From positions 4,154,001 to 4,218,000 of the forward strand of contig JAAXNY010000006.1 in assembly GCA_013420905.1 (NCBI GenBank): DNA of 64,000 nt. The letters run 5' to 3'. Position numbers and translations under genes: made by a program. Positions 37,980 through 50,806 of this stretch are shown here, piece by piece. The stretch is from Collybia mongolica (lineage: Eukaryota > Basidiomycota > Agaricomycetes > Agaricales > Clitocybaceae). The notes beneath the pieces are model-generated. The model had not been told where the DNA came from. It ran no database searches and was given only the letters and a program-made list of their open reading frames with translations. Every line of letters begins with the position of its first letter. The first letter of the stretch is position 1.

Positions 37980-39655
37980 GGCGAAGATTTAACCAGCGAG
38001 TGAGCGAGAGGATATTAAAAGAAATGAAATGTCACGGTAACGTTGAGCGTCTTGTGGTCCATCAGGAAACCCTGATTTCGACTTGGCGTCATTCAGGAAG
38101 CAAATAGCGTAAAATAAAGACACCGTCATGTTTTTTGTGTGTTTTGCACCAGTAAAGATCATCTTCCCATAAGATCCTCCTCCAGAGTCTGTCATCTGCG
38201 CATTTGCATTGACTCAGTGCTGTTCATATTATCTTTCGTAAAATGAAGAGACCGAAAATAAACTTCGCCTCCCGAAACAAGCGAGACTCAAAATCACATA
38301 CGGGACGAGGGCAGTATCAACGTCGCTAAGATGATATTTTATAGTGCAGTCCATTGAAGAGGACTCATTTCCCTACGATCGCCCCTCCACCAGTCATTTG
38401 TACTTGATCAAAGGCACATTAGATGTCGTGAAGAGATATGCGGGTACCACTGTGGATTGGTTCATCAAGGCCGCTCAGCTCATCTGTGACTTCCTCCGTG
38501 CGGGCAAGCTCTGCACACAACGGACACTGTCTGAGTGGTATGACTTGGACAGAACTTCCACCTGGCGCAGGTGGACCCAGGTGGTTCGATGCTTTCTGGT
38601 ATCTATGAATGAATTTAAGCTGATCAAGCCCATCCGGCTATCCTGTATAAGTGAATACAACGACCATCCGTAACCTCTAAGTGCTTCGAATCCCCTCCAT
38701 ATCACTCTACAGTCAAAGTCAACCGGCATTCTGGCGACTCGTGCGTGGGTGACTGAAAAGAAAACAACCTGCGATCTAGTTCCGTCGCATCAGATTCCTA
38801 AATGCACTGGACATGATCCAAGGATTGGAATATATATACTATCATTCCTCCCTAGACGATCTTGGAATAATTATTGGATTAGCTTCTATCTGGTGAGCTA
38901 TTTCCAAAACTCTGTGCCTTTCTAACCCACCATAAAAGGTGATACTCACTTGACGATCATCGGTCTTACGGCAGTTCCTTCATTACCCATTATCGCTGGC
39001 GCTCTTCCTTTCCACCACCAGGCGGTCATGCTGTTGCTTATGTGGGAACATAACTCTGCCTTTTAGGGTATACTGGACTGGCGCTCCTTACAGTGTGTCG
39101 CTTGCCTTGTTCGCTACCGAAGTCTATAGCAGTTACTCTGACATCCATCCCTTTGAATATCCTTTCAAAACAGCTGATGATCTGGATGAAGAATTCAGGG
39201 ACAAAACCCCACATCCTATGTATCACTTCGGTCGACCTCTAGTGGAGCACACAGAAAGACAGGTAGCATTACAACGTAATAAGGTAGCACTTTGGGTTTC
39301 GAGTATCTGGTATATAATGTATGTTATCAATGGCTTGAGCTCGAAATCAATGCCGACGCATACATCCCACCAAACCTTTGAGGATCCATGCTGGAAAGTA
39401 AGTCACCCCCTTCGCAACCACTTCAACTTCAATGCCGCCTGCCGCCTACCTTTTAATAGAACCAATTCACAGTTTGTGTCTTCATCCACAGCATAATTTT
39501 AATAGCAGAGAATTTTTGAAATCAGTAGGGGCTCAAAGTTGAGTGCTGAGACTCAGACGCATTTCGGACACAACACCAGAAGAACAAGGATAGGTGATGG
39601 AACATCTTGACACGATGGCAATATTAAAGAGGTTTAAAGAGATAAGTACATTGAA
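37980..39655. other. Unassigned stretch with orphan open frames
   Basis: Two plus-strand frames have protein-like composition. In 38344-38673 the segment LYLIKGTLDVVKRYAG, then FIKAAQLICDFLRAGKLC, could be helical; no in-frame ATG with a normal intron was found. In 39095-39496 there is PFEYPFKTADDLDEEFRDKT, then HPMYHFGRPLVEHTERQ. Between them (38812-38893) lies an ATG frame with a hydrophobic end. I could not splice these into one consistent gene. They may be exons of an unrecognised gene or the decayed remains of one. The left end also holds the Dop1 promoter. Confidence 0.3.
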
Positions 39656-41127
39656 TTATGAACCAGCGACGCCTGTCATATCAGAATCACCAGCGTCGGA
39701 AGGAGGTGCGAGTATCATACGCATCTTGGTTGGCGGGCGGGCACTCGTTGCCGGAATATCGGGAACTGAGGAGCCATCACGGGAAGGAGCAGCTGAGGCT
39801 GCAAGCGACGAAGCTGCCTTGGACGCCTTGCCTTTTGAACCTCGAACTGGTGCGGAGACGGAGGTTCCAGATAGCTTAGGGAGTGCAACAATCTCGCCGC
39901 CTTTTGCTTGCACTGCGGCAGCTGCTGTAGCAAATTCGGATTCTCTCTCGCCAACCCAAGAGCGCGTGAACCATCGTCCACCAGCTATTCCCCGGATTTC
40001 ACGGTGTGCGACTCGCCAATGTCTGACTTTCTTACCGCCCTTGTCGAGTGGGATTACTGGTGCAAATCCTGTCACGATTTTAGGCGGCAATTGGACTGGG
40101 AAAGGTTTCGAGGGAAGGGGATATTGAGGGAGGGGCACGCCTTCGAGACTCACTTCCTCAGCCACTGGTGCTACAGGTTCATCAAGGTCGATCTCTGAGG
40201 AATTGTCGTCGATATGAGGGGATGAAGCTGCAGTTGCAGTATGTCCTGCCCAAAAAGGCATCAATTTGCGAAATCCTAAAAACTGCTAGGGGAACGGACC
40301 TTCACTTAAGATTCCTACATCGTCAGCGAGAATAGGGACTGCTGTCTTCAGTCTATAAAAATAGATGTAAACCACATAAGGACATTGCTTTGAAGGACGC
40401 ACTTCAATGATATTTTGGCCTTTGGTCGTGGAGCGCTAGCACTAGGTGCTTTTCGTATAGACTTCTTCGGCGGCACGGCTTTCGGGGGTATAGGCTCTTT
40501 TGGTAGTCCGATATCAACCTCCTCCTGCTTTTCTGAGGGTGCGGCTGGGAACCAAGTTATAGACGCTCCCGTATCTGGCCCCGTAACAAGCCCCGCGTCC
40601 TTTTCCCGAGCCTTTTTTTCCTCTTCTACGATCCGTTTATCACTCTTCCGCGGCTTCCGTTTAGCGGCGGCCTTACGTTTTGGAGTAGCATCCGCAGAGC
40701 GGGCAGAAGGTGGTAGTGCGGCTGGGGGTAGTGGTTTCATCATTTCGTCGTCGTCGTCATCAATGAGTTGATCCTCTTCCTCCTCTGCCTCATCTTCTTC
40801 CTCCGAGTGGGGTTCCTTTCGTGGCTTAGCCCAGGCTGGAGCAGTTTTCGGCTGTTTCGTGGATTTACCACGACGAGTGTTGGATCCTTTAGGTTTCTGT
40901 GGCGGGGGTGTTTCCTCCTCTCGGAGTGTCGATATTTGAGGCGCATCCATGTCTACGTCGTCCATGTTGTCTATATCTGGTTGATTTGGTGTGGGATCGT
41001 ATGGCACCCAAGGGGACGCGCGAAACATTGACATCGCCTGGGCCTCTGTGTTTGCATGTATTTCGTTCGATGATACATGTCCAGAAGGCAGTGTGGAAAA
41101 CTTGGGATATGGATTGACGCCGGGCAT
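39656..41127 (-). CDS. Nuclear-type disordered protein, possibly INO80 subunit Ies4-like
   Basis: Three exons (41127-40403, 40352-40300, 40245-39656) give 455 aa. The first 250 residues are low complexity: acidic Asp/Glu runs, Lys/Arg-rich blocks (KRKAAAKRKPRKSDKR) and many prolines, typical of disordered chromatin proteins. The one ordered-looking block is near the C-terminus: IPLDKGGKKVRHWRVAHREI and GIAGGRWFTRSWVG. Its pattern (Asp-Lys/Arg, Gly-Lys, basic-Trp, then Gly-x-x-Trp and a final Trp) resembles the conserved motif of the fungal INO80 complex subunit Ies4, but I judge this from pattern memory only. After it the tail is Ala/Ser/Pro-rich. If the match fails, it stays an unassigned nuclear protein. 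Confidence 0.7.
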
Positions 41128-41340
41128 TGTATGAATGGTGTGTTGAAAATCCTGAAGCCAGGTCCATTTTCGCTAAATCGCCTCATGGAGACTACAAATA
41201 GGTGCCTCGCTAGGGTTTTTATGCTTGTTGCATTGATTCTGTCACCCTGCTTCCATACGTACAGATTTCCCCCATGGTCGGGTGTCATGTTAGCTTTCCG
41301 CGATTTACATTCCAGGAATCATCGATTCATTTGCTTTATC

Positions 41341-41857
41341 CTACAATTTCTTTGACTTGTTCTCATAGCCTTCCCACTTTCCCAACCCGTCGTCAATATC
41401 CACCAAGCGTGTTCCATAAAACATATGAGCCGTCGGCTTCAAATCATCCCAACCCTGGATTTTGCCTTCGTTATCACGCTCCAATTGTGCGGCCCACACG
41501 CTCCATTTGTTCGCTTTCGAATTGTGAGACGAAATGCAACACCCACACCGCTTACACCTCCATCGCAACTTCCATGGCTTTTCCGGGACAACGAAGCAGT
41601 CGAGCTTGATTTCATGTGGTTCCGCGTGAGTCCATGCGAAAGCGGTATCAGGAAAATGAATGGTGTGGATAAAGGGTGATGCTGGGCAAATTATGAATGA
41701 ACGCTGTTAGAGAACGTCGGATCGTACCATTCAATCTCTGACACAACGTGCAATGGCAATATGCACTGAGCAGGGGAGGACCGACTACGCGGTAGGTCAC
41801 TGCCCCACAGAAGCATCCCCCTGCATATTGCTTAAAAAGAGAACCACTTGACATCAA
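41341..41857 (-). CDS. GFA/CENP-V-fold zinc protein
   Basis: Two exons (41857-41728, 41681-41341) separated by a 46-nt intron give 156 aa, the usual family size. The cysteine pattern is that of glutathione-dependent formaldehyde-activating (GFA)-like domains: GGCFCGAVTYRV, YCHCTLCQRLN and RCKRCGCCISS, which bind two zinc ions. The family includes S-hydroxymethylglutathione synthase of some bacteria and animal CENP-V, but most fungal members are uncharacterised, so an enzymatic role is only possible. The start MMSSGSLFKQY could be either of two adjacent Met codons. It lies 213 bp downstream of the Ies4-like gene start and is divergent from ATP synthase subunit e. Confidence 0.85.
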
Positions 41858-42340
41858 AGTGGTATGAGATCGTAGTAGATGTAATCAGAAAGCGGGAAGG
41901 ATACGGGGCCCATGATTTCGGGATAGTGAAGTTAGATAGGATGCTCCCACAATGTCTTCAAGAGGCCAGAATAGCAAGTAGTGTGTTTTCTTTTATTCCC
42001 GACCACCGTTTCATTTGCTTTCAAACTAAACGAGAGACGAGTAATCGTTAGAATCTACAAATCCGCGTAGCGGAGGGATGAGGGTTAGTATGGCCGAGAC
42101 AACTACTGGATCTTGTTATTTTCAATCAAAGCTTACATAAGAACCTACCGAAATTCTCCGCTGGTCACTGTCTTCCTCAACCGCCTCTCGCTCTTTCAAA
42201 AGTTCAGGTAAGCTTCACGGCTTTCATACAGCCTTCGTCTTGTAACCAACAGCAGCTAAGACAAATCCTTGTTAGTGTTTATAAAAAGGGGACATTCTGC
42301 CTCTGACCTTGGATCTGTGTGAACGGTCAAGGCAATAATA
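41858..42340. promoter_or_regulatory. Divergent intergenic region, GFA-like / ATP synthase e
   Basis: 483 bp between the two start codons. No gene is seen. It contains a CT-rich patch near 42160-42205 toward the ATP synthase e side. Confidence 0.4.
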
Positions 42341-42762
42341 ATGGTTTCGGCAACAATCAACGTACGAATGCAACTGTGTTTGATGTATATAGACTCCATG
42401 TCTGATAAAATTCTCTCCCTCTAGGTCGCGCGGTATACAGCCCTCTTTGCTGGTGTTGTTTACGGTTTTTATCACCGCCGAACATTACAGGCGGACCACG
42501 ACCAACAAAAGTTGAATCATGCAGTGCATAGACGGCAATCCCTAATAGCTGAAGCAAAGGATGCATGGAAGAAGAAGAATGAGCTTTCCAAAGACAACGG
42601 TGAGCAGTGTTCCCTCTGTCGCAGAATTATTCATTGCCCCTCTGTTCTATGTTATGCCTGTGTTCGTACGCTAACAGAATGTCTCCAGTCATTTCAGACC
42701 CGGATGACCCAAGATTCGACCTGGAGAAGTTCCTTGGCCAATTAGATAAACTCTCGTCATAA
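42341..42762 (+). CDS. Mitochondrial F1Fo-ATP synthase subunit e
   Basis: Three exons (42341-42361, 42425-42599, 42689-42762) give 89 aa. Subunit e is a small inner-membrane protein needed for ATP synthase dimers and crista shape. The N-terminal membrane helix VARYTALFAGVVYGFYHRRT contains the dimerisation motif GxxxG (GVVYG), followed by the conserved coiled-coil part (NHAVHRRQSLIAEAKDAWKK) and the C-terminal signature DPDDPRFDLEKFLGQLDKL. The first exon codes only seven residues (MVSATIN), and the second intron (89 nt) is longer than most here. The start is confirmed by the family's short MVSATINV-like leader. Confidence 0.92.
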
Positions 42763-43105
42763 TTCTGCGATACTTCTGGGGCTGCAGTCTAGACCAGTTC
42801 TGCGTTGTGAAGTGTCCGTCGGCAAGGGGGCGGTCCACAATAAAACTACATGCTCTCGTTAATGGTGTGTTAGATAGCGCCGTTTACATGTCCTAGAGGG
42901 TTTCCGCTTGCGTGAAACGTCCCAGTACATCCGTATTTATGTATCAAAGCGCTCAAAATCCATTGAGTATATCCGTGAGAAATGGCGCGTCGCGTCAATT
43001 CTGGTTTCGAACCAAAACGACCATCTTTGCAAGAGTAATCCCCCTCCTGCCACCATATCTATACTACGCTAAATTTACGACGCAAATTACTGCGCGCTAT
43101 CAAAA
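42763..43105. other. Short intergenic region
   Basis: 343 bp between two plus-strand genes. No gene is seen; it is presumed to hold the ATP synthase e 3' UTR and the WD40 gene promoter. Confidence 0.5.
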
Positions 43106-45027
<1,922 letters not shown>

Positions 45028-45224
45028 CAGGATGCCCTTTCTTGACTTATTGTTTCGATGGATTCTGAAAGTATCGATGTATCAAGTAATTTCAGCGTAT
45101 AAGAAGCGATAAAAAGGACAATATATAAGAGACGTGATGTTGTACAGTGGGTTGTAGCCCATGCCCTCTTTTCTCGACCTCGTTTGACCAACTACCGTGT
45201 GGTTTTTCTCCCGGTGAGGGAGTC
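45028..45224. other. Convergent 3' region
   Basis: 197 bp between the ends of the WD40 gene (+) and RAMP4 (-). No gene is seen. Confidence 0.5.
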
Positions 45225-45453
45225 TCACAGAAACATGATTCGCACAAGCTCGAATATCACTGCGAGGATTTATTACAGCTAAATGCATACTTGGATAAGA
45301 AGACTTACCTCCTCCTACAACTACGAACACAATGATCCCCAACGCCCATAGGTTGATTGGACTCCGTTTAGCAAGTTGTTCTTGCCTCGATGGGTGTGTA
45401 GGCTTTTTGCCCGAGCGAGCGTCCTTCGCGAATTTCGCGTTTCGCTGGCGCAT
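45225..45453 (-). CDS. RAMP4/SERP-type ER translocon-associated small protein
   Basis: Two exons (45453-45309, 45259-45225) with a 49-nt intron give 59 aa. RAMP4 (Ysy6 in yeast) is a tail-anchored protein beside the Sec61 channel that helps ER stress tolerance and membrane-protein insertion. The N-terminal half is Arg/Lys-rich (MRQRNAKFAKDARSGKKP), then RSPINLWALGIIVFVVVGGV forms the single membrane span and ends IFELVRIMFL, as in other fungal RAMP4 proteins. The start at 45453 is chosen because an in-frame stop lies a few codons upstream. The intron splits the codon in VGGV. It forms a divergent pair with the rRNA methyltransferase gene. Confidence 0.88.
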
Positions 45454-45763
45454 CTCGAATTCGGTGGGCTGCGGGGATCATCGCGTTCAGTCACCATGTT
45501 GTTTTTCGCGGGTAGTGTTGGTTGAGCGCACCATTTTATATATAATTGACAGAGGGTTTTGAAGGAGTGGGAGGTTAATAGGGGTTTAGTAACCAATGTA
45601 CAGGGAAGAGTTCTAAAATCTGGGCTAACGTGGCACTCACATCGACTCTACCCCCGTCGCGTGGCGGGTCACGCCCTCGACTTGACGTCGGCCCCCAATC
45701 CAAATAACTAACAATATACCTCGGCAAAGCGAAAATATCCCTATCTAAATCTCCAACACCGGT
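45454..45763. promoter_or_regulatory. Divergent intergenic region, RAMP4 / Bmt5-like
   Basis: 310 bp between the start codons of the two genes. It contains GC-rich sequence around 45640-45695. No gene is seen. Confidence 0.4.
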
Positions 45764-46929
45764 ATGGGCAAGGGTAAAAATCTCAAGGCAGCATTGCAGT
45801 CACAACAGTCTCGCCTGAAGGCCAAGCACAAACTATCGCATGCGGCACAAGTTACAGAACAAAAGGCGAAAAAGAATACGCGAGGGCTACCCGGATCGTT
45901 GAAGGGAAAAGGAAAGGCATCTACGCCGCCGCCGCCTCGCCGAATAACCATCCCATTTTGTGCGACTGACAAAATCCTCCTTATTGGAGAAGGGAATTTC
46001 TCTTTTGCCCGAGCCCTGATTCAAAATCCACCCGCCCAATTAGAATCACTTCCTCCGACGAATATAACCGCGACGGCGTATGATACAGAGGACGCCTGCT
46101 ACGAGAAATATCCAGACGCGAAGGAAATCGTCACAAATCTGAAAGAGAAAGGAGTCGAAGTCCTTTTTGGGGTCGACGGTACCCGGTTGGAGAGAACACC
46201 CAAGCTGAAGGGACGCAGATGGGACCGAGTGGTATGGAATTTTCCTCACGCTGGTCAGTAATGATCCTTTGAACCTACATGGCAATCACTGACATTCCAC
46301 TTCCTAAGGAAAGGGTATCACTGACCAAGATAGAAACATTCTCTCAAACCAGGTGTTAATCCTTGGGTTTCTCCGATCGGCAGCGAAAATTCTGGCCCTG
46401 GGTCCTGTGCCTTCCTTCACTGCTTCGAAAAAGAAGAAAAAAACGAGCGAGGAGGACGAGGATGAGGATGGAGAAATGCCTGCTCCAGAAGATGCCGGCA
46501 ACATGGAAGGCGACAGCGAATATGAGTTCTTTGTGCCTGACAATACCGTCCCTTCGCGCGGTACTATTTTAATAACAATACGGAACGTATCTCCCTACAC
46601 ATTATGGTTCGTTCAGTGCTGGCACTTTGTGCCTGAACTCTTGCTGATTCTGTTTCAGGGATATTCCACGTCTAGCTAAAAATCCACCACTACCAACGTC
46701 TGGGAGTACACCACCCAATCCAAGATTTATACTCCTGCGTTCTTTTGCTTTTAGTAGAAGTTCTTGGAGCAGGTACGAGCATAAAATGACTAAAGGTGAA
46801 CGCGCCCATGGGACTGGTAAAACCGGCGAAGGAGGTGAAGATCGAACATGGGAGTTCTGTTTACGGGACGTGGAACTAGTAGAATCAGATACACGTAAAG
46901 ACTCTTGGTTTACGCGTTCAGAGTTTTAG
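45764..46929 (+). CDS. Bmt5-like rRNA (uridine-N3) methyltransferase
   Basis: Three exons (45764-46253, 46309-46606, 46659-46929) give 352 aa. Yeast Bmt5 methylates N3 of a 25S rRNA uridine in the nucleolus. A Lys-rich nucleolar-type N-terminus (MGKGKNLKAALQSQQSRLKA) precedes the Rossmann-like domain of this family: DKILLIGEGNFSFARALIQ is the SAM-binding start, and [20 protein letters not shown] is the second family signature (NFPHxG...D.NR). An acidic insert (TSEEDEDEDGEMPAPEDAGN) interrupts the domain. The C-terminus with EDRTWEFCLRDVE is less conserved. The intron after the NFPHAG block has an AAG acceptor. Confidence 0.87.
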
Positions 46930-47034
46930 TTGTACAATGCAGCCAGAATTTCAACGATATCCTGACATTACAACCTGACGTTATAAGATGCTTTGAGATT
47001 AATTGATATGTTAAGGACGTAATCCATGCTAGCC

Positions 47035-47925
47035 TCAGGGTGTTGGTGGAGCTCCTCCCTCTGCGCCTGGAGCGCCATCCTCGAGCCCTTTCCTTAGTCC
47101 TTCCAAGGTTCTTGCCAACCTCCCTCCGCTTGCCTCGCTCAGTACTCCAGCGAGTTGCGTCGCAGGTGCACTTAGTAAACCAACAATTTGAGCTCTGAGC
47201 GTGTCCAGTGTCGGTAGCTTCGATACATCGCGCACACTCTCGGGCAGGAAAACCCGCCCATCGATGAGCGCACCAACGAGCTTCAACTCAGGCTGTAAAA
47301 CCTGCCTCATCCGCTTCACTCTCCGTCCTGGCGTCGCGGGGTCCGCATTTTTCTCCTCTAATTCCTTCTGGATTTCCTCGGGCGTCTTAGGCTTACGAGG
47401 TGGAACCCCACGGTCCAAGGCGCGGAGAATAGCGTTTAGTTGTGGTGGATCGAAAGTAGGCAGGGAGAGTACTGCAAATCCACCAGCAGTACCGTCCATC
47501 ATTTTATCCACCTCTTCGAGGTTGATATTGGGAAAGTCTCGAAGGGCAGCTCCAAAAATACTCGTTCGGATGACCGTAAGCGATGGTAGTGGTTGGGGCG
47601 TCTGCGGAACAGGTGTTGGGGATGCGAGTGATGGTGTGGGTCGGTTGGATGCTACCATTATATCCTTCCGTAGCTTAATTAAACGTTGGGCAGTAAAGTC
47701 ATTGTGATGAAGGAATATTAGAGGTGCAGTAGTACTGGCACTGAGGATTTTGGAGTACCAGTTGTACTGGAATGCTTTTTTGTCCTTGAAGACGCGTGGG
47801 AGTTGCTTTCCTGGCAAAACCTTAGCCGGCTTGACGGAAATGGCGTAGCTGCGTGCAATAAATGGCACCCTTGGCTTCACCGCTGTCAGCCACGACGAGC
47901 AACGACCTTGGCACGCTGAGAGCAT
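47035..47925 (-). CDS. Mitochondrial ribosomal protein uL10m
   Basis: A single-exon gene of 296 aa if read from MLSACQGRCSSWLTAVKPRV at 47925; the frame is open to an upstream Met at 47964. The N-terminus is rich in Arg, Ser and Ala without acids and fits a mitochondrial presequence. The body has the uL10 pattern: FLHHNDFTAQRLIKLRKDI, TVIRTSIFGAALRDFP, and at the C-terminus KLVGALIDGRVFLPESVRDV, then SKLPTLDTLRAQIVGLLSAP and TQLAGVLSEASGGRLARTLE, the typical uL10 helices. uL10 forms the base of the ribosomal stalk that recruits GTPase factors. The lack of introns is unusual among its neighbours. It is divergent from Fip1 with a very short intergenic gap. Confidence 0.85.
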   Translation of the reverse strand: MLSACQGRCSSWLTAVKPRVPFIARSYAISVKPAKVLPGKQLPRVFKDKKAFQYNWYSKILSASTTAPLIFLHHNDFTAQRLIKLRKDIMVASNRPTPSLASPTPVPQTPQPLPSLTVIRTSIFGAALRDFPNINLEEVDKMMDGTAGGFAVLSLPTFDPPQLNAILRALDRGVPPRKPKTPEEIQKELEEKNADPATPGRRVKRMRQVLQPELKLVGALIDGRVFLPESVRDVSKLPTLDTLRAQIVGLLSAPATQLAGVLSEASGGRLARTLEGLRKGLEDGAPGAEGGAPPTP

Positions 47926-48052
47926 CGTTTTGGGAATGAAAGAGAATACGAACGGAATGAGCAATATTTGCGTGACGTGCAGTCACAGTTGTCACGCGCC
48001 TCCTTTCTCCTCGTCCCTCAATACAACACTCAGCAGTTCTAGGTCGTGAACA
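47926..48052. promoter_or_regulatory. Very short bidirectional promoter region
   Basis: 127 bp separate the start codons of uL10m (-) and Fip1 (+), the shortest divergent gap here. It contains TGACGTGCAGTCAC and TCACGC motifs; their function is unknown. Confidence 0.45.
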
Positions 48053-50337
48053 ATGTCCGTTCAGTCTTTCTAGACTAAGTCATGGAGAACATAAGCTCAC
48101 AGATATCATGAAATAGGGATGATGATGATGAGTTTCTTTACGGTAGCGCGCCCCTGCCAGAAAACAAACATGGTAAGGCTCACCACAACTCTGCGTTCTT
48201 TTCTGTCGTGCTTTCGTACCCAGGAAAGCATTGTTACTATTGTCATGTTTTTATTGAACAATACCAATGTTTTTAACTCTCTTTACTTGTTCGTGTGTTA
48301 GTGTCCCAATTGTAAGTTGTTGTTAGTCGCCATTGCTGTCGAGCGTTAAAACACCTTGGACACATAGAAACTCGTCCGAAAGAGCACAGTCATCGAACGG
48401 TGTCGTGGACTACCAGGAACCCCAAGCTCGTGCCACACCAGAAGCGGGGGCTCAGGGTGGGGAGGAGGGTGAAGATGAAGAGGTCGAACTTGGTGACGAG
48501 AGTGAAGATGAAGATGTACGCTCTATATTTGCCCTGCTGCTATAGCTAACCGTCATCAGATTGAAATTATCATGGACCAACCGTCCCGGTCAATAGACTT
48601 CCGGTATGTGTGTCCCGTTCGAACCAAAACTACCCACTCATCATTTGTAGCCATGGACCCTCAAGTCGACCGACAGGAAGCAGGACAGCAAGTACATTAA
48701 CACCCACACAACCGAAGGGTACATAATTAGTTCGTCATTACACTGATCAGTACTAATTTATAGTTTAGGCCCCCAACCTTCACTAACGACGGAATACACG
48801 CCAATACAGAGGGGTGGTGTGGTGAACCCAGTCACCCAGGTTCCACCTCCGGTTCAACCGCAGCCTCAAATTCCTTCCGTCCCTTCGTTTGCAGGCCTCC
48901 AACCCGCTCCAATTTTGCAGCCAGGAGCACAATCGCATATACAACCCCAAGACACCGAACTGCGTCCTCAAGATGAAAGTGGTGTGGATCCTTCAAGCCT
49001 TCCCCCTGTAACCGCACCTCCTTCTCACCCTTCCATTGATCCCACCGCGACGGGCATCTTTGATGGACGTTCGATCCTAGATGTGGACCTAGATGCCTTG
49101 TCAGAAAAACCGTGGCGCCGTCCCGGGTCCGATATTAGCGACTGGTTCAACTATGGTTTCGACGAGATCTCATGGGAGGCCTACTGCTATCGTCGCCGGG
49201 ACCTTGGAGAGTTGGCCAACGTTTTGAAGACCAACGTCATAGTAATGTCGCCATTTTTTGTACTAGAAATCCACTAAGACTCTTTCAGAATTTTTCTGGA
49301 ATGCCAGAGGACCAGTTGTCTGCGTTACCTCCCGAGGTTCGACAAATGGTTATGACAGGAACCACTGCAATGATGAACGGCGGCGGACCGAACGCTGGGT
49401 TGATGCCCATGATGGATATGTCGGGGATGATGGGCCCTATGGGTATGGGCATGGGCATGGGTGATATGGGCATGGGCAATCCGATGATGCAGGGAGGCAT
49501 GATGCAGGATGCCAATCAGGTCCAGCAAGGAGGTGTTGGTGTTGGTGTCGGCGTCAGTGTCGGTAATGGGACCCCGGAGCAAGTTGGGGGAAATGTAGCA
49601 ATGATGCAAGATGGCTTTAACGGTCAGCCAGGTGGCGGTATGATGAATATGGGGATGGGCGGCGGAGAATACGGAATGCAAGTTCGTGCTTGGCCGTCTT
49701 CTGCGTCACAAAAATCGTAACCCATTATCTTATAGGACCAAAATACAATGGCCCAGCAGATGTATCCCGCCATGGAACCACAACCACCTGTTGCTCCAGC
49801 CGCCAGCACCGCACGGGGAGTAGTGCCCGCCGCTTATCGTGGTCGAGTTCAAGGAGGACGTGGGCGGGGGTTCCCGGGAAGAGGTCGTGGACGGGGAGGC
49901 ATGTACGCAGGCGACGGTGGTACGTTTAACTACTTGACTGCACATTCGATGTTTGAGTGACGTGTGGTACTATTTTATTTCTCTCTCTTTCTCTCACTTC
50001 CTTTACATTTTTTCCTTGCTGCATTACTGGTATGTAGTACCTCCACCGGTACCAGTACGGCCTGCTTCGCCTCTTCCTCCGGGTGTGCCCACTGGACCGC
50101 GGAACCAAAATAAGTATAAGGATCGGGACGGGAACGCTCCTGCTGTTGATGGGCTCGATTATGGGGGAACCAACAAGGATGTTGGAGGGAGGACGCCTAG
50201 TGGAGAACCAGAGGATAGGGGCTCTAGTCGGTCAGCCTCAATTAACCATCTCCGACGTCTGAAATTAACACAGAATCTTCAGGAAACGCCGGAGTTCACC
50301 TAATTTGGACGACGGGCGTGGAGCAAAACGGCGTTGA
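48053..50337 (+). CDS. Fip1-like pre-mRNA polyadenylation factor
   Basis: A many-exon gene with the layout of Fip1, the flexible subunit that links poly(A) polymerase to the cleavage/polyadenylation factor. Exon 1 has only 11 coding nt (MSVQ with the next exon), leading into the acidic DDDDEFLYGSAPLPE. Further conserved pieces are EIIMDQPSRSIDFR, SLTTEYTPIQRGG, and the Fip1 motif itself, KPWRRPGSDISDWFNYGFDE followed by WEAYCYRRRDLGELANVLK. The rest is low complexity: a Met/Gly-rich tract (about 49400-49690), an Arg/Gly-rich tract (GRGRGFPGRGRGRGG), and Pro-rich parts. The last spliced exon (50274-50337) ends KRRSSPNLDDGRGAKRR, like other Fip1 tails. Some introns between 48180 and 48800 were not resolved exactly. 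Confidence 0.85.
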
Positions 50338-50806
50338 AAGCTCATTGTCGGGGCTAGCTGGTTTACTACCTTTTATTGTCGGTGTTAAGTATATATCATA
50401 TCATATGCAAGGCGAATTATTATCAGCCCGTTGCGACCTGCGAATGCCAGACGACTGGGCTAAATCTGGCAAGTCAACCGAGAAACACCCATATTGATGC
50501 CATTTCCCACATATCTAGATCTTCCACTCAGGTTTCCACAGGTCACACTCGAGCACCTCAACTAACTTGTCGCCCTTCCAAGTTGGCTGGAGACGCTTTG
50601 AGTAAAGATCAAACCGACCATTGCATCTGGTAGTTTTCCATACTCCCGATTCAAGAATAATCTCGCTTGGAAAACCTTCCAGTAACGTCGAAACCCTCAA
50701 CGACCAGCGTCAAGCTGATCTCATTGTAACAACAGTGTCGGGATGTAATGATACCGCTTCTCGCCTACAAACACAATTCGCGAACGATAACTACGCAGAA
50801 TGATAA
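50338..50806. other. Convergent intergenic, no gene seen
   Basis: 469 bp between the ends of Fip1 (+) and the P450 gene (-). No recognisable feature. Confidence 0.5.

Noticed and set aside
45453..45500. A 26-nt intron giving RAMP4 a start exon consisting of ATG alone
   Set aside because: 26 nt is far below the intron lengths seen here (43 nt or more); starting at MRQRN is simpler.
49400..49690. Methionine/glycine repeat tract taken as a separate repeat protein
   Set aside because: It is in frame within the Fip1 gene and typical of that protein's disordered part.
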